Positions 1 to 12,000 of a stretch of DNA of 64,000 nucleotides are shown here, piece by piece. A model generated the notes under the pieces. It did not search any database. It had not been told where the DNA came from and saw only the letters and a list, made by a program, of their open reading frames with translations. Source of the DNA: Macrostomum hystrix (lineage: Eukaryota; Platyhelminthes; Macrostomidae); the NCBI GenBank assembly GCA_950097015.1, contig CATNEN010000011.1, positions 2,384,501 through 2,448,500 of the forward strand. Reading direction: 5' to 3'. The position numbers and the translations under genes are program-made. Numbering within the stretch: position 1 is the first letter of the stretch; every line of letters starts with the position of its first letter.

Positions 1-3000
1 ACCCTCGAGTCCCCCCCACTCTGATATCTCCCATTTTAAAAGTACTTTTCGTCACCTCACTGAATCTGGTGGTCAAAAGAAGCTGAAAACTCAGATCTGG
101 AAGGAAACATTATCTGTGAACACGGCTGTAAAATTTCAGAGCCGTGACTAGTCGCGTCTCGGAGTTGTAGACCCTCGAGTCCCCCCCACTCTGATATCTC
201 CCATTTTAAAAGTACTTTTCGTCACCTCACTGAATCTGGTGGTCAGACGAGGCTGAAAACTCAGATCTGGAAGGAAACATTATCTGTGAACACGGCTGTA
301 AAATTTCAGAGCCCTGACTAGTCGCGTCTCGGAGTTGTAGACCCTCGAGTCCCCCCCACTCTGATATCTCCCATTTTAAAAGTACTTTTCGTCACCTCAC
401 TGAATCTGGTGGTCAGACGAGGCTGAAAACTCAGATCTGGAAGGAAACATTATCTGTGAACACGGCTGTAAAATTTCAGAGCCCTGACTAGTCGCGTCTC
501 GGAGTTGTAGACCCTCGAGTCCCCCCCACTCTGATATCTCCCATTTTAAAAGTACTTTTCGTCACCTCACTGAATCTGGTGGTCAAAAGAAGCTGAAAAC
601 TCAGATCTGGAAGGAAACATTATCTGTGAACACGGCTGTAAAATTTCAGAGCCCTGACTAGTCGCGTCTCGAAGTTGTAGACCCTCGAGTCCCCCCCACT
701 CTGATATCTCCCATTTTAAAAGTACTTTTCGTCACCTCACTGAATCTGGTGGTCAAAAGAAGCTGAAAACTCAGATCTGGAAGGAAACATTATCTGTGAA
801 CATGGCTGTAAAATTTCAGAGCCCTGACTAGTCGCGTCTCGGAGTTGTAGACCCTCGAGTCCCCCCCACTCTGATATCTCCCATTTTAAAAGTACTTTTC
901 GTCACCTCACTGAATCTGGTGGTCAAAAGAAGCTGAAAACTCAGATCTGGAAGGAAACATTATCTGTGAACACGGCTGTAAAATTTCAGAGCCCTGACTA
1001 GTCGCGTCTCGGAGTTGTAGACCCTCGAGTCCCCCCCACTCTGATATCTCCCATTTTAAAAGTACTTTTCGTCACCTCACTGAATCTGGTGGTCAGACGA
1101 GGCTAAAAACTCAGATCTGGAAGGAAACATTATCTGTGAACACGGCTGTAAAATTTCAGAGCCCTGACTAGTCGCGTCTCGGAGTTGTAGACCCTCGAGT
1201 CCCCCCCACTCTGATATCTCCCATTTTAAAAGTACTTTTCGTCACCTCACTGAATCTGGTGGTCAAAAGAAGCTGAAAACTCAGATCTGGAAGGAAACAT
1301 TATCTGTGAACACGGCTGTAAAATTTCAGAGCCCTGACTAGTCGCGTCTCGGAGTTGTAGACCCTCGAGTCCCCCCCACTCTGATATCTCCCATTTTAAA
1401 AGTACTTTTCGTCACCTCACTGAATCTGGTGGTCAGACGATGCTGAAAACTCAGATCTAGAAGGAAACATTATCTGTGAACACGGCTGTAAAATTTCAGA
1501 GCCCTGACTAGTCGCATCTCGGAGTTGTAGACCCTCGAGTCCCCCCCACTCTGATATCTCCCATTTTAAAAGTACTTTTCGTCACCTCACTTAATCTGGT
1601 GGTCAGACGAGGCTGAAAACTCAGATCTAGAAGGAAACATTATCTGTGAACACGGCTGTAAAATTTCAGAGCCCTGACTAGTCGCGTCTCGGAGTTGTAG
1701 ACCCTCGAGTCCCCCCCACTCTGATATCTCCCATTTTAAAAGTACTTTTCGTCACCTCACTGAATCTGGTGGTCAAAAGAAGCTGAAAACTCAGATCTGG
1801 AAGGAAACATTATCTGTGAACACGGCTGTAAAATTTCAGAGCCCTGACTAGTCGCGTCTCGAAGTTGTAGACCCTCGAGTCCCCCCCACTCTGATATCTC
1901 CCATTTTAAAAGTACTTTTCGTCACCTCACTGAATCTGGTGGTCAAAAGAAGCTGAAAACTCAGATCTGGAAGGAAACATTATCTGTGAACACGGCTGTA
2001 AAATTTCAGAGCCGTGACTAGTCGCGTCTCGGAGTTGTAGACCCTCGAGTCCCCCCCACTCTGATATCTCCCATTTTAAAAGTACTTTTCGTCACCTCAC
2101 TGAATCTGGTGGTCAGACGAGGCTGAAAACTCAGATCTGGAAGGAAACATTATCTGTGAACACGGCTGTAAAATTTCAGAGCCCTGACTAGTCGCGTCTC
2201 GGAGTTGTAGACCCTCGAGTCCCCCCCACTCTGATATCTCCCATTTTAAAAGTACTTTTCGTCACCTCACTGAATCTGGTGGTCAGACGAGGCTGAAAAC
2301 TCAGATCTGGAAGGAAACATTATCTGTGAACACGGCTGTAAAATTTCAGAGCCCTGACTAGTCGCGTCTCGGAGTTGTAGACCCTCGAGTCCCCCCCACT
2401 CTGATATCTCCCATTTTAAAAGTACTTTTCGTCACCTCACTGAATCTGGTGGTCAAAAGAAGCTGAAAACTCAGATCTGGAAGGAAACATTATCTGTGAA
2501 CACGGCTGTAAAATTTCAGAGCCCTGACTAGTCGCGTCTCGGAGTTGTAGACCCTCGAGTCCCCCCCCACTCTGATATCTCCCATTTTAAAAGTACTTTT
2601 CGTCACCTCACTGAATCTGGTGGTCAAAAGAAGCTGAAAACTCAGATCTGGAAGGAAACATTATCTGTGAACACGGCTGTAAAATTTCAGAGCCCTGACT
2701 AGTCGCATCTCGGAGTTGTAGACCCTCGAGTCCCCCCCACTCTGATATCTCCCATTTTAAAAGTACTTTTCGTCACCTCACTTAATCTGGTGGTCAGACG
2801 AGGCTGAAAACTCAGATCTAGAAGGAAACATTATCTGTGAACACGGCTGTAAAATTTCAGAGCCCTGACTAGTCGCGTCTCGGAGTTGTAGACCCTCGAG
2901 TCCCCCCCACTCTGATATCTCCCATTTTAAAAGTACTTTTCGTCACCTCACTGAATCTGGTGGTCAAAAGAAGCTGAAAACTCAGATCTGGAAGGAAACA

Positions 3001-3320
3001 TTATCTGTGAACACGGCTGTAAAATTTCAGAGCCCTGACTAGTCGCGTCTCGAAGTTGTAGACCCTCGAGTCCCCCCCACTCTGATATCTCCCATTTTAA
3101 AAGTACTTTTCGTCACCTCACTGAATCTGGTGGTCAAAAGAAGCTGAAAACTCAGATCTGGAAGGAAACATTATCTGTGAACACGGCTGTAAAATTTCAG
3201 AGCCCTGACTAGTCGCGTCTCGGAGTTGTAGACCCTCGAGTCCCCCCCACTCTGATATCTCCCATTTTAAAAGTACTTTTCGTCACCTCACTGAATCTGG
3301 TGGTCAAAAGAAGCTGAAAA
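1..3320 (+). repeat. Left arm: 170-bp tandem repeat, about 19.5 units visible
   Basis: Units start at 1, 171, 341 and so on, each opening with ACCCTCGAGTCCCCCCCACT. Two main unit types alternate: one has GGTCAAAAGAAGC and the other GGTCAGACGAGGC at the same place. Rare variants recur at fixed distances. GCCGTGACTA at 141 and 2011 is 11 units apart; GAAGTTGTAG at 671, 1861 and about 3052 is 7 units apart. This shows higher-order duplication of blocks of units. The last unit breaks off at about 3320, toward the gene. Confidence 0.95.
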
Positions 3321-3780
3321 ATGAGGTTTCGAAGGAGCAATTGTTTTTGTAGTCTGTATTTTTTGTAATTTTTTCGTTTCATTTTACTGAATATAATTTA
3401 AGATTTGCTTTTGGCATATTTTTCGTGAGCCCTCCTCTTTTTGAAACCAGGCTTGGGACTGGCTAAGGCAGAGTTTTTCACAAAGTCTTTAATATATTTT
3501 TAGTTCGGATTTTAGAAGATTTTTGTTTATTTTTTAAGGTTTTTGTTCGTATTAGTGTTTCTGTGTCACACAAAGGCCACTATTTTACATATGTCTTACA
3601 ATATTTTGCAGCTTAGATTATTCACAGTTTTACATTGCAAAGCGGTGCTATAATTGTTTACAGAATTGACTTGTTGTTATAACAAAAGCTACAGAATTGA
3701 CATTTTATTTTTAAGCAAGTAGCTTTTAGTTATTAGTGTGAGTACATTTTTTCGCTGCACTTCTTGGTGCATCCATCCAG
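3321..3780. other. Inner spacer between left arm and transposase 3' end
   Basis: AT-rich, with no credible coding. It should carry the 3' untranslated region of the minus-strand transposase gene that stops at 3781. Confidence 0.5.
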
Positions 3781-6700
3781 CTATCGCTTTGCTGCGTACT
3801 CGGCACAGCAGCAGACGTAGCCTTTGGACGCGTGGCGCTGGTGCATATCTTTCGATGCACACTCATGGTGCAGCCATGAATCACAAAGATCACATTGCAG
3901 CCAAGTTCCAGTCGCACTGGGTTCAGCTTCATGACAGCGAACGCACGAGTTGGTGGATTCTTCATTTTCTCTTTCCAAGTCTTTCCAGATGCAGATTCGA
4001 GCTCTGTTAAGAAATCCCTCCGTTGTTGGAAAGCACAAAGCTCGGAACTCGGTATCAACGGATGTTACTAGAACTTTCGCGTACAGACAGACAAATACAC
4101 CACAGCTATGACCATCAGACTGCAATGATCTCAACATTGATTTATTTTTATACGTACCTAAAATTTCTGGCATGTCTTCGCGAATACTGGTGGTGCTTTT
4201 GATTAGGTTTTGCCATAGTTTTATAAAATGTTTTGGTATCGACTTATCTGCGATAGGTTTTGTGTCTAGGACAGCTAGTTCTTTGTGTGTTGTGTCAATA
4301 TAGACTAAGTAGAAGTGGTCGTTCTGAAGAATCGGACAGATTAAACGGGTGCATTTGTTTGAAACTGTCGCTCTTAGCATGTCAATCGCAGCGCTCGAAT
4401 CTCCTTTGCGAATGCAGCTAAAGAAGCTGGATGGTAGGTGGCCCGCTTTGCTGCTTGGGTTGCATACGCAAAGTAGATGTATGAATGAATTTACTATTCC
4501 GACAGAAAGCCACTTTCCGGGTTCCAATGATTCTCTATCAAACTCAGTTAGGAAGTCTCCAGCGCGGGTGCACCACACCTGTTCCCGTTCTGCTGTGCCT
4601 TGCTGCTTTCTATTCTTTGTCGCTGATTCTGTTCTCTGTCGCTTGTACTTTGAACGACTAACCCGCTCGGCCCTTCGCCACTCCTCGCGAGAAAAGGAAA
4701 TATCTTCGTGCTTTCTCTTCCTTCCAGATAACGTTGCTTTCCCTACTTTGTTGATTATGTCGAAAGCTGTTAATCTTGTTTTTAAATATTTTAACCGTCC
4801 GCAAATAAAACTCGACACGTTCACCCTGGAAGCCTTGCCGAACCTTGTTTTTCGAGATTTAACGTCTGAAAAGTACGATTCTACGTAAGAGTTTGAAAAC
4901 CAACTTTTATTCTTTCTGAAGCTCTTGATACTCCCGATGAAATGGCAGAACAATGGAGCTAAACTACACCAGTGCTTCAGCAAGTAAACCAGCAGTTTTG
5001 GTGAGTAATAGCTTTTAAATGGCCCGGCTGGCTCGTCGGTTGCATCAATACTTGCCTGTCGGGACTTGAAAAGAAAAATGTACGGAGAGCTTTCGCGCAG
5101 AGAAGCAAATCGAGAACTTTCGGCCTGCTCTTCCTTATCGTTATTTATTTCATCGTCGTTGTAGAGCGAATATTCTTCGTCCACGGGCTCAGTTTCCCAA
5201 TTGTTAATCGCTGATCTTAATTCTTTCGGATCTCGCTGCCCTAAAAATGTATCTACAGTGAGACTCAAGGTAGTTTCAAACGCTTCAAAAGTCTCCTGAT
5301 GTAATAAAAAGACAAATGCGCTAATAAATAATTCCCGCATAGCTTTACCTTCCGCAGTTTTTGACTTTAGTTGTATGCCATTAATGAACGCACGGATTAC
5401 GTGATTTGTGCAAATGAATGGAATCGTGTACTTGATTTGTTTCCCCATGCGTAACGCACAATGCGTATCAATAAGGTATTGTTCTAAGCTGGTGCCAAAT
5501 GACTGGCATACCGAATGTAACATAGCCCAAGAGAAGTCCGTGACAATGACAGCGGGTAAATAGTCATGCGACATAATAGTACTGCTTGCTAGTGTGCCCA
5601 AATCTGCGCGGACAGAAAACAAAAAGTGTTGGATTGATTTGGTCCTATGCTCACTTGTTATCATTTCGGCCACAGGCACACCACGCGTCTGACCGTTATC
5701 GGAGGGCATTGTCAGCGAGTAAAGAAATATTTGGCTACCTGCGAAATTCATTCTCTTGAAAATGCTTCCAGTGGCATCTAGATGTAAAACACACTGCGGC
5801 CTACTTGTAACAAGTCTAAGCTGTCTTTCGAGGTACAGATGTACATGAAATGGATGGCGAGACACAGCTTGAATGTATCCGCGTATACTCTTACTCTCTG
5901 TGTCTGTTTCGCTCAGTATTCGTTGCAAAGCAGCAATTTCGACTTCAACATTTTTATGCAGCCGTTCTTCTGCGGCAACCAACCGCTTCGCGTTTACCCG
6001 CCGAATGGCATCCAAATTTTTTGATCGAGAAAAATCATTTTCCTTTATCTCTTTATCTGTCATTTCCGAGAGTAGTCTATCATGTACATCAGTTGGTGCT
6101 TCAGTTTCAAGTAGTTTTGCTATCCTTTCTGATTCTAATGGCGTCATTCTAGACATCGTTGGATGATTATGATTCTTCTCACCTTTAGAATTAACAACTA
6201 CCTCCACAGGCTCATTTTCAGTTGGAAAATCTATAATTCTAAAATCGTGTACTATTTTGCATGCGGGATGCTGGCATAATGCGACCTGTTTTACGAAATA
6301 TTTTGGCTTTTGTGCTCTGAGATTTGGAAAGTTCAGATATCGATTCTTAAATTTAAGAACACAGTTACTTGCTTCCACATTCGAAGAGCAATATTGTCGA
6401 TAATTTTCACGAATGCAGTTTAGCCACCAAAAAGCGGTTCTCTGACATAGCGAATGCATTTTTTCTCCCCGCCTGATAAAAAAGTTATTTTTCCACTGGC
6501 TCCAAGCTATTCGAAAATGAAAAACTAAATTAATTATTGATCCGCTTGCACCACTCTCGAAATCAACAGCAACTTCAGCATTAGTACAGTCCCTTACTTC
6601 TGAATCGTCACTCCCAGCATCATCTCTGGCAGCATTATTACTCCCAGAAACACTCATATCATCACTCCCAACATCATCACTCCCAACATCATCACTCCCA

Positions 6701-8529
6701 ACATCATCACTCCCAGCATCATCACTCCCAGCATCATCACTCCCAGCATCATCACTCCCAGCATCATCACTCCCAGCATCATCACTCCAACCATCATCAC
6801 TCCCAGCATCCTCACTCCCAGCATCATCACTCCCAGCATCACCACTCCTAAAATCACTCATATCATCATCACAAGCGTCATCACTTCCATGAGCAGGCCC
6901 CACATAAGCAGCAACAGCACGACGGGCAGGCACAACAGAAGCAGCAACAGCACGACGGGCAGGCACAACAGAAGCAGCAACAGCACGACGAGCAGGCAAA
7001 ACAGAAGCAGCAACAGCACGACGGGCAGGCACAACAGAAGCAGCAACAGCACCACGGGCAGGCACAACAGAAACAGCAACAGAACGACGAGCAGGCAAAA
7101 CAGAAGCAGCAACAGCACGACGGGCAGGCAAAACAGAAACAGCAACAGAACGACGAGCAGGCACAACAGAAGCAGCAACAGCACGACGAGCAGGCACAAC
7201 AGAAGCAGCAACAGCACCCCGGGCAGGCACAACAGAAGCAGCAACAGCACGACGAGCAGGCAAAACAGAAGCAGCAACAGCACGACGGGCAGGCACAACA
7301 GAAGCAGCAACAGCACCACGGGCAGGCACAACAGAAACAGCAACAGAACGACGAGCAGGCAAAACAGAAGCAGCAACAGCACGACGGGCAGGCACAACAG
7401 AAGCAGCAACAGCACCACGGGCAGGCACAACAGAAACAGCAACAGAACGACGAGCAGGCAAAACAGAAGCAGCAACAGCACGACGGGCAGGCACAACAGA
7501 AGCAGCAACAGCACCCCGGGCAGGCACAACAGAAGCAGCAACAGCACGACGAGCAGGCACAACAGAAGCAGCAACAGCACGACGAGCAGGCACAACAGAA
7601 GCAGCAACAGCACCCCGGGCAGGCACAACAGAAGCAGCAACAGCACGACGAGCAGGCAAAACAGAAGCAGCAACAGCACGACGAGCAGGCACAACAGAAG
7701 CAGCAACAGCACCCCGGGCAGGCACAACAGAAGCAGCAACAGCACGAAGAGCAGGCAAAACAGAAGCAGCAACAGCACGACGAGCAGGCACAACAGAAGC
7801 AGCAACAGCACGACGAGCAGGCACAACAGAAGCAGCAACAGCACCCCGGGCAGGCACAACAGAAGCAGCAACAGCACGACGAGCAGGCACAACAGAAGCA
7901 GCAACAGCACCCCGGGCAGGCACAACAGAAGCAGCAACAGCACGAAGAGCAGGCAAAACAGAAGCAGCAACAGCACCCCGGGCAGGCACAACAGAAGCAG
8001 CAACAGCACCACGGCCAGGAACAACAGAAGCAGCAACAGCACCACGGCCAGGCACAACAGAAGCAGCAACAGCACGACGAGCAGGCACAACAGAAGCAGC
8101 AACAGCACCCCGGGCAGGCACAACAGAAGCAGCAACAGCACCACGGCCAGGAACAACAGAAGCAGCAACAGCACCACGGCCAGGCACAACAGAAGCAGCA
8201 ACAGCAACTCGAGTGGATCTTACCACAGCAGATTTATGATTAGCAGTTTTCTTTCTTTTCGAATAAGAAGATTTTGACTTACCGACAATTTTACGCTGAT
8301 AATAAAGCCAGACAACTCGACGGTTTTCAATAGTGTTCTTTGCTGAAAGCTTGCTCAGAATTTGCCCGCAAGCACCATAGGGACAGCGAAATGATTTGCC
8401 AAGGCACTCATCACTATAGTCTTTAAAATATTCAGGCGACAGTTCAAAAAAAGAAATGCGTCGATTGTGGGTTGCTTTGGAAATAAAGAAAATTGAAAGT
8501 AAAGCAATGATGCGAAGACTGAAAATCAT
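3781..8529 (-). CDS. DDE-like transposase with Ulp1-type protease and PHD finger (NOF/MULE-like), 1,582 aa
   Basis: One uninterrupted minus-strand reading frame fills the interior of the foldback element. In order: a short hydrophobic N-terminus; a basic stretch around residue 90; about 39 copies of an 11-residue AVAASVVPARR-like repeat (about 109-543); an acidic DDAGS repeat (about 560-627); then the catalytic part. Candidate metal-binding residues are D918 (LHLDATGSI), D998 (VTDFSWAM) and, less surely, E1217 (SYVESYFSD). A C48/Ulp1-like cysteine protease follows, with H1405 (NDHFYLVY), D1422, Q1470 and C1476 (SDGHSCGVF) in the family's spacing. The last 60 residues form a PHD finger (CxxC, WLQCDLC, WLHHEC, CCC). 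It is probably an active transposase, since a frame this long is open inside near-identical arms. The exact superfamily (NOF/MULE or KDZ-like) needs a profile search. The hydrophobic start is odd for a nuclear protein, so the true start could be downstream or an intron could be missed. Confidence 0.8.
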   Translation of the reverse strand: MIFSLRIIALLSIFFISKATHNRRISFFELSPEYFKDYSDECLGKSFRCPYGACGQILSKLSAKNTIENRRVVWLYYQRKIVGKSKSSYSKRKKTANHKSAVVRSTRVAVAASVVPGRGAVAASVVPGRGAVAASVVPARGAVAASVVPARRAVAASVVPGRGAVAASVVPGRGAVAASVVPARGAVAASVLPALRAVAASVVPARGAVAASVVPARRAVAASVVPARGAVAASVVPARRAVAASVVPARRAVAASVLPALRAVAASVVPARGAVAASVVPARRAVAASVLPARRAVAASVVPARGAVAASVVPARRAVAASVVPARRAVAASVVPARGAVAASVVPARRAVAASVLPARRSVAVSVVPARGAVAASVVPARRAVAASVLPARRSVAVSVVPARGAVAASVVPARRAVAASVLPARRAVAASVVPARGAVAASVVPARRAVAASVVPARRSVAVSVLPARRAVAASVLPARRSVAVSVVPARGAVAASVVPARRAVAASVLPARRAVAASVVPARRAVAASVVPARRAVAAYVGPAHGSDDACDDDMSDFRSGDAGSDDAGSEDAGSDDGWSDDAGSDDAGSDDAGSDDAGSDDAGSDDVGSDDVGSDDVGSDDMSVSGSNNAARDDAGSDDSEVRDCTNAEVAVDFESGASGSIINLVFHFRIAWSQWKNNFFIRRGEKMHSLCQRTAFWWLNCIRENYRQYCSSNVEASNCVLKFKNRYLNFPNLRAQKPKYFVKQVALCQHPACKIVHDFRIIDFPTENEPVEVVVNSKGEKNHNHPTMSRMTPLESERIAKLLETEAPTDVHDRLLSEMTDKEIKENDFSRSKNLDAIRRVNAKRLVAAEERLHKNVEVEIAALQRILSETDTESKSIRGYIQAVSRHPFHVHLYLERQLRLVTSRPQCVLHLDATGSIFKRMNFAGSQIFLYSLTMPSDNGQTRGVPVAEMITSEHRTKSIQHFLFSVRADLGTLASSTIMSHDYLPAVIVTDFSWAMLHSVCQSFGTSLEQYLIDTHCALRMGKQIKYTIPFICTNHVIRAFINGIQLKSKTAEGKAMRELFISAFVFLLHQETFEAFETTLSLTVDTFLGQRDPKELRSAINNWETEPVDEEYSLYNDDEINNDKEEQAESSRFASLRESSPYIFLFKSRQASIDATDEPAGPFKSYYSPKLLVYLLKHWCSLAPLFCHFIGSIKSFRKNKSWFSNSYVESYFSDVKSRKTRFGKASRVNVSSFICGRLKYLKTRLTAFDIINKVGKATLSGRKRKHEDISFSREEWRRAERVSRSKYKRQRTESATKNRKQQGTAEREQVWCTRAGDFLTEFDRESLEPGKWLSVGIVNSFIHLLCVCNPSSKAGHLPSSFFSCIRKGDSSAAIDMLRATVSNKCTRLICPILQNDHFYLVYIDTTHKELAVLDTKPIADKSIPKHFIKLWQNLIKSTTSIREDMPEILGTYKNKSMLRSLQSDGHSCGVFVCLYAKVLVTSVDTEFRALCFPTTEGFLNRARICIWKDLERENEESTNSCVRCHEAEPSATGTWLQCDLCDSWLHHECASKDMHQRHASKGYVCCCAEYAAKR
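6650..6850 (-). repeat. 15-bp coding minisatellite (acidic DDAGS repeat)
   Basis: About 13 copies of ATCATCACTCCCAGC on the plus strand encode a five-residue Asp/Ser/Gly/Ala repeat on the minus strand. It forms an acidic linker between the 11-residue repeat tract and the catalytic domain of the transposase. Confidence 0.95.
6903..8206 (-). repeat. 33-bp coding minisatellite inside the transposase
   Basis: About 39 copies of a 33-bp unit (CAGCAACAGCACGACGGGCA is part of it on the plus strand). In the coding frame this gives an 11-residue Ala/Val/Ser/Pro/Arg repeat. Because 33 is a multiple of three, other frames are open too and give meaningless long reading frames. Confidence 0.95.
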
Positions 8530-9097
8530 GGTTAAAAATATATGAATATACTAGCAGACGATTGAAATCTGCTTTCCTCAAGGCTTTATACTCGAAAATT
8601 TATGCATGGGTTGTTCGGATAGGGATATGAGATAGCAAGCAAGAAGCAGATAAAGCAGCTGATTGGATATTCCAGCTACTAGTGTAAAACAGAGCACGGT
8701 ACACACCCCAGAACACTTATTTTGTCAGGCATTAGCGATAAAACGTAAGGACAAAGCACTAAGAACTAAATGCAATAGAGGATACGCAATCGTCACTATA
8801 AAATGCGAAGGCTTTTAATAATGCGAAGACTATAAAACACGAGGCTTGAAATCTCAACACTCAACTTCAAACGCTAAAGCCTCAAAAGCCGACAAACATA
8901 AGAGGGCATTAGTACTTCAAATAATAAAAAAACAAATAGCAAAAATCAGATCCAACATGCAAAAATTGAGAACCATGTGCACGACAAGGCAAAAATATTA
9001 CCCTGCATTACCAATTGCGCATTACATCCCTACATGTTGCGCAACTCAACGCTAAAAATACGCAGGCATCTCAGAGTGAGGGTGTTGTGTTGTGCCC
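8530..9097. other. Inner spacer upstream of the transposase
   Basis: Non-coding sequence between the transposase start and the right arm. Two plus-strand TATA-like words (ACTATAAAATGCG near 8796, ACTATAAAACACG near 8830) precede a 69-codon plus-strand frame at 8846-9055 that starts at TTG. I do not accept that frame as a gene, but divergent transcription is possible. Confidence 0.4.
8584..8590 (-). promoter_or_regulatory. Candidate TATA box of the transposase gene
   Basis: The minus strand reads GAGTATAAAGCC, with TATAAAG about 55 bases upstream of the ATG at 8529. That spacing would give a start site about 25 bases before the ATG. Motif match only. Confidence 0.35.
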
Positions 9098-12000
9098 ACT
9101 TTTAAAATGGGAGATATCAGAGTGGGGGGGGACTCGAGGGTCTACAACTCCGAGACGCGACTAGTCAGGGCTCTGAAATTTTACAGCCGTGTTCACAGAT
9201 AATGTTTCCTTCCAGATCTGAGTTTTCAGCTTCTTTTGACCACCAGATTCAGTGAGGTGACGAAAAGTACTTTTAAAATGGGAGATATCAGAGTGGGGGG
9301 GACTCGAGGGTCTACAACTCCGAGACGCGACTAGTCAGGGCTCTGAAATTTTACAGCCGTGTTCACAGATAATGTTTCCTTCCAGATCTGTTTTTTCAGC
9401 TTCTTTTGACCACCAGATTCAGTGAGGTGACGAAAAGTACTTTTAAAATGGGAGATATCAGAGTGGGGGGGACTCGAGGGTCTACAACTCCGAGACGCGA
9501 CTAGTCAGGGCTCTGAAATTTTACAGCCGTGTTCACAGATAATGTTTCCTTCCAGATCTGAGTTTTCAGCCTCGTCTGACCACCAGATTCAGTAAGGTGA
9601 CGAAAAGTACTTTTAAAATGGGAGATATCAGAGTGGGGGGGACTCGAGGGTCTACAACTCCGAGACGCGACTAGTCAGGGCTCTGAAATTTTACAGCCGT
9701 GTTCACAGATAATGTTTCCTTCCAGATCTGAGTTTTCAGCTTCTTTTGACCACCAGATTCAGTGAGGTGACGAAAAGTACTTTTAAAATGGGAGATATCA
9801 GAGTGGGGGGGACTCGAGGGTCTACAACTCCGAGACGCGACTAGTCAGGGCTCTGAAATTTTACAGCCGTGTTCACAGATAATGATTCCTTCCAGATCTG
9901 AGTTTTCAGCTTCTTTTGACCACCAGATTCAGTGAGGTGACGAAAAGTACTTTTAAAATGGGAGATATCAGAGTGGGGGGGACTCGAGGGTCTACAACTT
10001 CGAGACGCGACTAGTCAGGGCTCTGAAATTTTACAGCCGTGTTCACAGATAATGTTTCCTTCCAAAACTGAGTTTTCAGCTTCTTTTGACCACCAGATTC
10101 AGTGAGGTGACGAAAAGTACTTTTAAAATGGGAGATATCAGAGTGGGGGGGACTCGAGGGTCTACAACTCCGAGACGCGACTAGTCAGGGCTCTGAAATT
10201 TTACAGCCGTGTTCACAGATAATGTTTCCTTCCAGATCTGAGTTTTCAGCTTCTTTTGACCACCAGATTCAGTGAGGTGACGAAAAGTACTTTTAAAATG
10301 GGAGATATCAGAGTGGGGGGGACTCGAGGGTCTACAACTCCGAGACGCGACTAGTCAGGGCTCTGAAATTTTACAGCCGTGTTCACAGATAATGTTTCCT
10401 TCTAGATCTGAGTTTTCAGCCTCGTCTGACCACCAGATTAAGTGAGGTGACGAAAAGTACTTTTAAAATGGGAGATATCAGAGTGGGGGGGACTCGAGGG
10501 TCTACAACTCCGAGATGCGACTAGTCAGGGCTCTGAAATTTTACAGCCGTGTTCACAGATAATGTTTCCTTCTAGATCTGAGTTTTCAGCATCGTCTGAC
10601 CACCAGATTCAGTGAGGTGACGAAAAGTACTTTTAAAATGGGAGATATCAGAGTGGGGGGGACTCGAGGGTCTACAACTCCGAGACGCGACTAGTCAGGG
10701 CTCTGAAATTTTACAGCCGTGTTCACAGATAATGTTTCCTTCCAGATCTGTTTTTTCAGCTTCTTTTGACCACCAGATTCAGTGAGGTGACGAAAAGTAC
10801 TTTTAAAATGGGAGATATCAGAGTGGGGGGGACTCGAGGGTCTACAACTCCGAGACGCGACTAGTCAGGGCTCTGAAATTTTACAGCCGTGTTCACAGAT
10901 AATGTTTCCTTCCAGATCTGTTTTTTCAGCTTCTTTTGACCACCAGATTCAGTGAGGTGACGAAAAGTACTTTTAAAATGGGAGATATCAGAGTGGGGGG
11001 GACTCGAGGGTCTACAACTCCGAGACGCGACTAGTCAGGGCTCTGAAATTTTACAGCCGTGTTCACAGATAATGTTTCCTTCCAGATCTGAGTTTTCAGC
11101 CTCGTCTGACCACCAGATTCAGTAAGGTGACGAAAAGTACTTTTAAAATGGGAGATATCAGAGTGGGGGGGACTCGAGGGTCTACAACTCCGAGACGCGA
11201 CTAGTCAGGGCTCTGAAATTTTACAGCCGTGTTCACAGATAATGTTTCCTTCCAGATCTGAGTTTTCAGCTTCTTTTGACCACCAGATTCAGTGAGGTGA
11301 CGAAAAGTACTTTTAAAATGGGAGATATCAGAGTGGGGGGGACTCGAGGGTCTACAACTCCGAGACGCGACTAGTCAGGGCTCTGAAATTTTACAGCCGT
11401 GTTCACAGATAATGTTTCCTTCTAGATCTGAGTTTTCAGCCTCGTCTGACCACCAGATTAAGTGAGGTGACGAAAAGTACTTTTAAAATGGGAGATATCA
11501 GATTGGGGGGGACTCGAGGGTCTACAACTCCGAGATGCGACTAGTCAGGGCTCTGAAATTTTACAGCCGTGTTCACAGATAATGTTTCCTTCTAGATCTG
11601 AGTTTTCAGCATCGTCTGACCACCAGATTCAGTGAGGTGACGAAAAGTACTTTTAAAATGGGAGATATCAGAGTGGGGGGGACTCGAGGGTCTACAACTC
11701 CGAGACGCGACTAGTCAGGGCTCTGAAATTTTACAGCCGTGTTCACAGATAATGATTCCTTCCAGATCTGAGTTTTCAGCTTCTTTTGACCACCAGATTC
11801 AGTGAGGTGACGAAAAGTACTTTTAAAATGGGAGATATCAGAGTGGGGGGGACTCGAGGGTCTACAACTTCGAGACGCGACTAGTCAGGGCTCTGAAATT
11901 TTACAGCCGTGTTCACAGATAATGTTTCCTTCCAAAACTGAGTTTTCAGCTTCTTTTGACCACCAGATTCAGTGAGGTGACGAAAAGTACTTTTAAAATG

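Noticed and set aside
4349..4888. 179-codon plus-strand frame
   Set aside because: Lies antisense to the conserved protease and transposase coding sequence and has no domain of its own.
6858..8277. Leucine-rich and Ser/Asn/Arg-rich frames of about 450 codons opposite or beside the transposase
   Set aside because: Shadows of the 33-bp coding repeat; only the minus frame that continues into the catalytic domains is meaningful.
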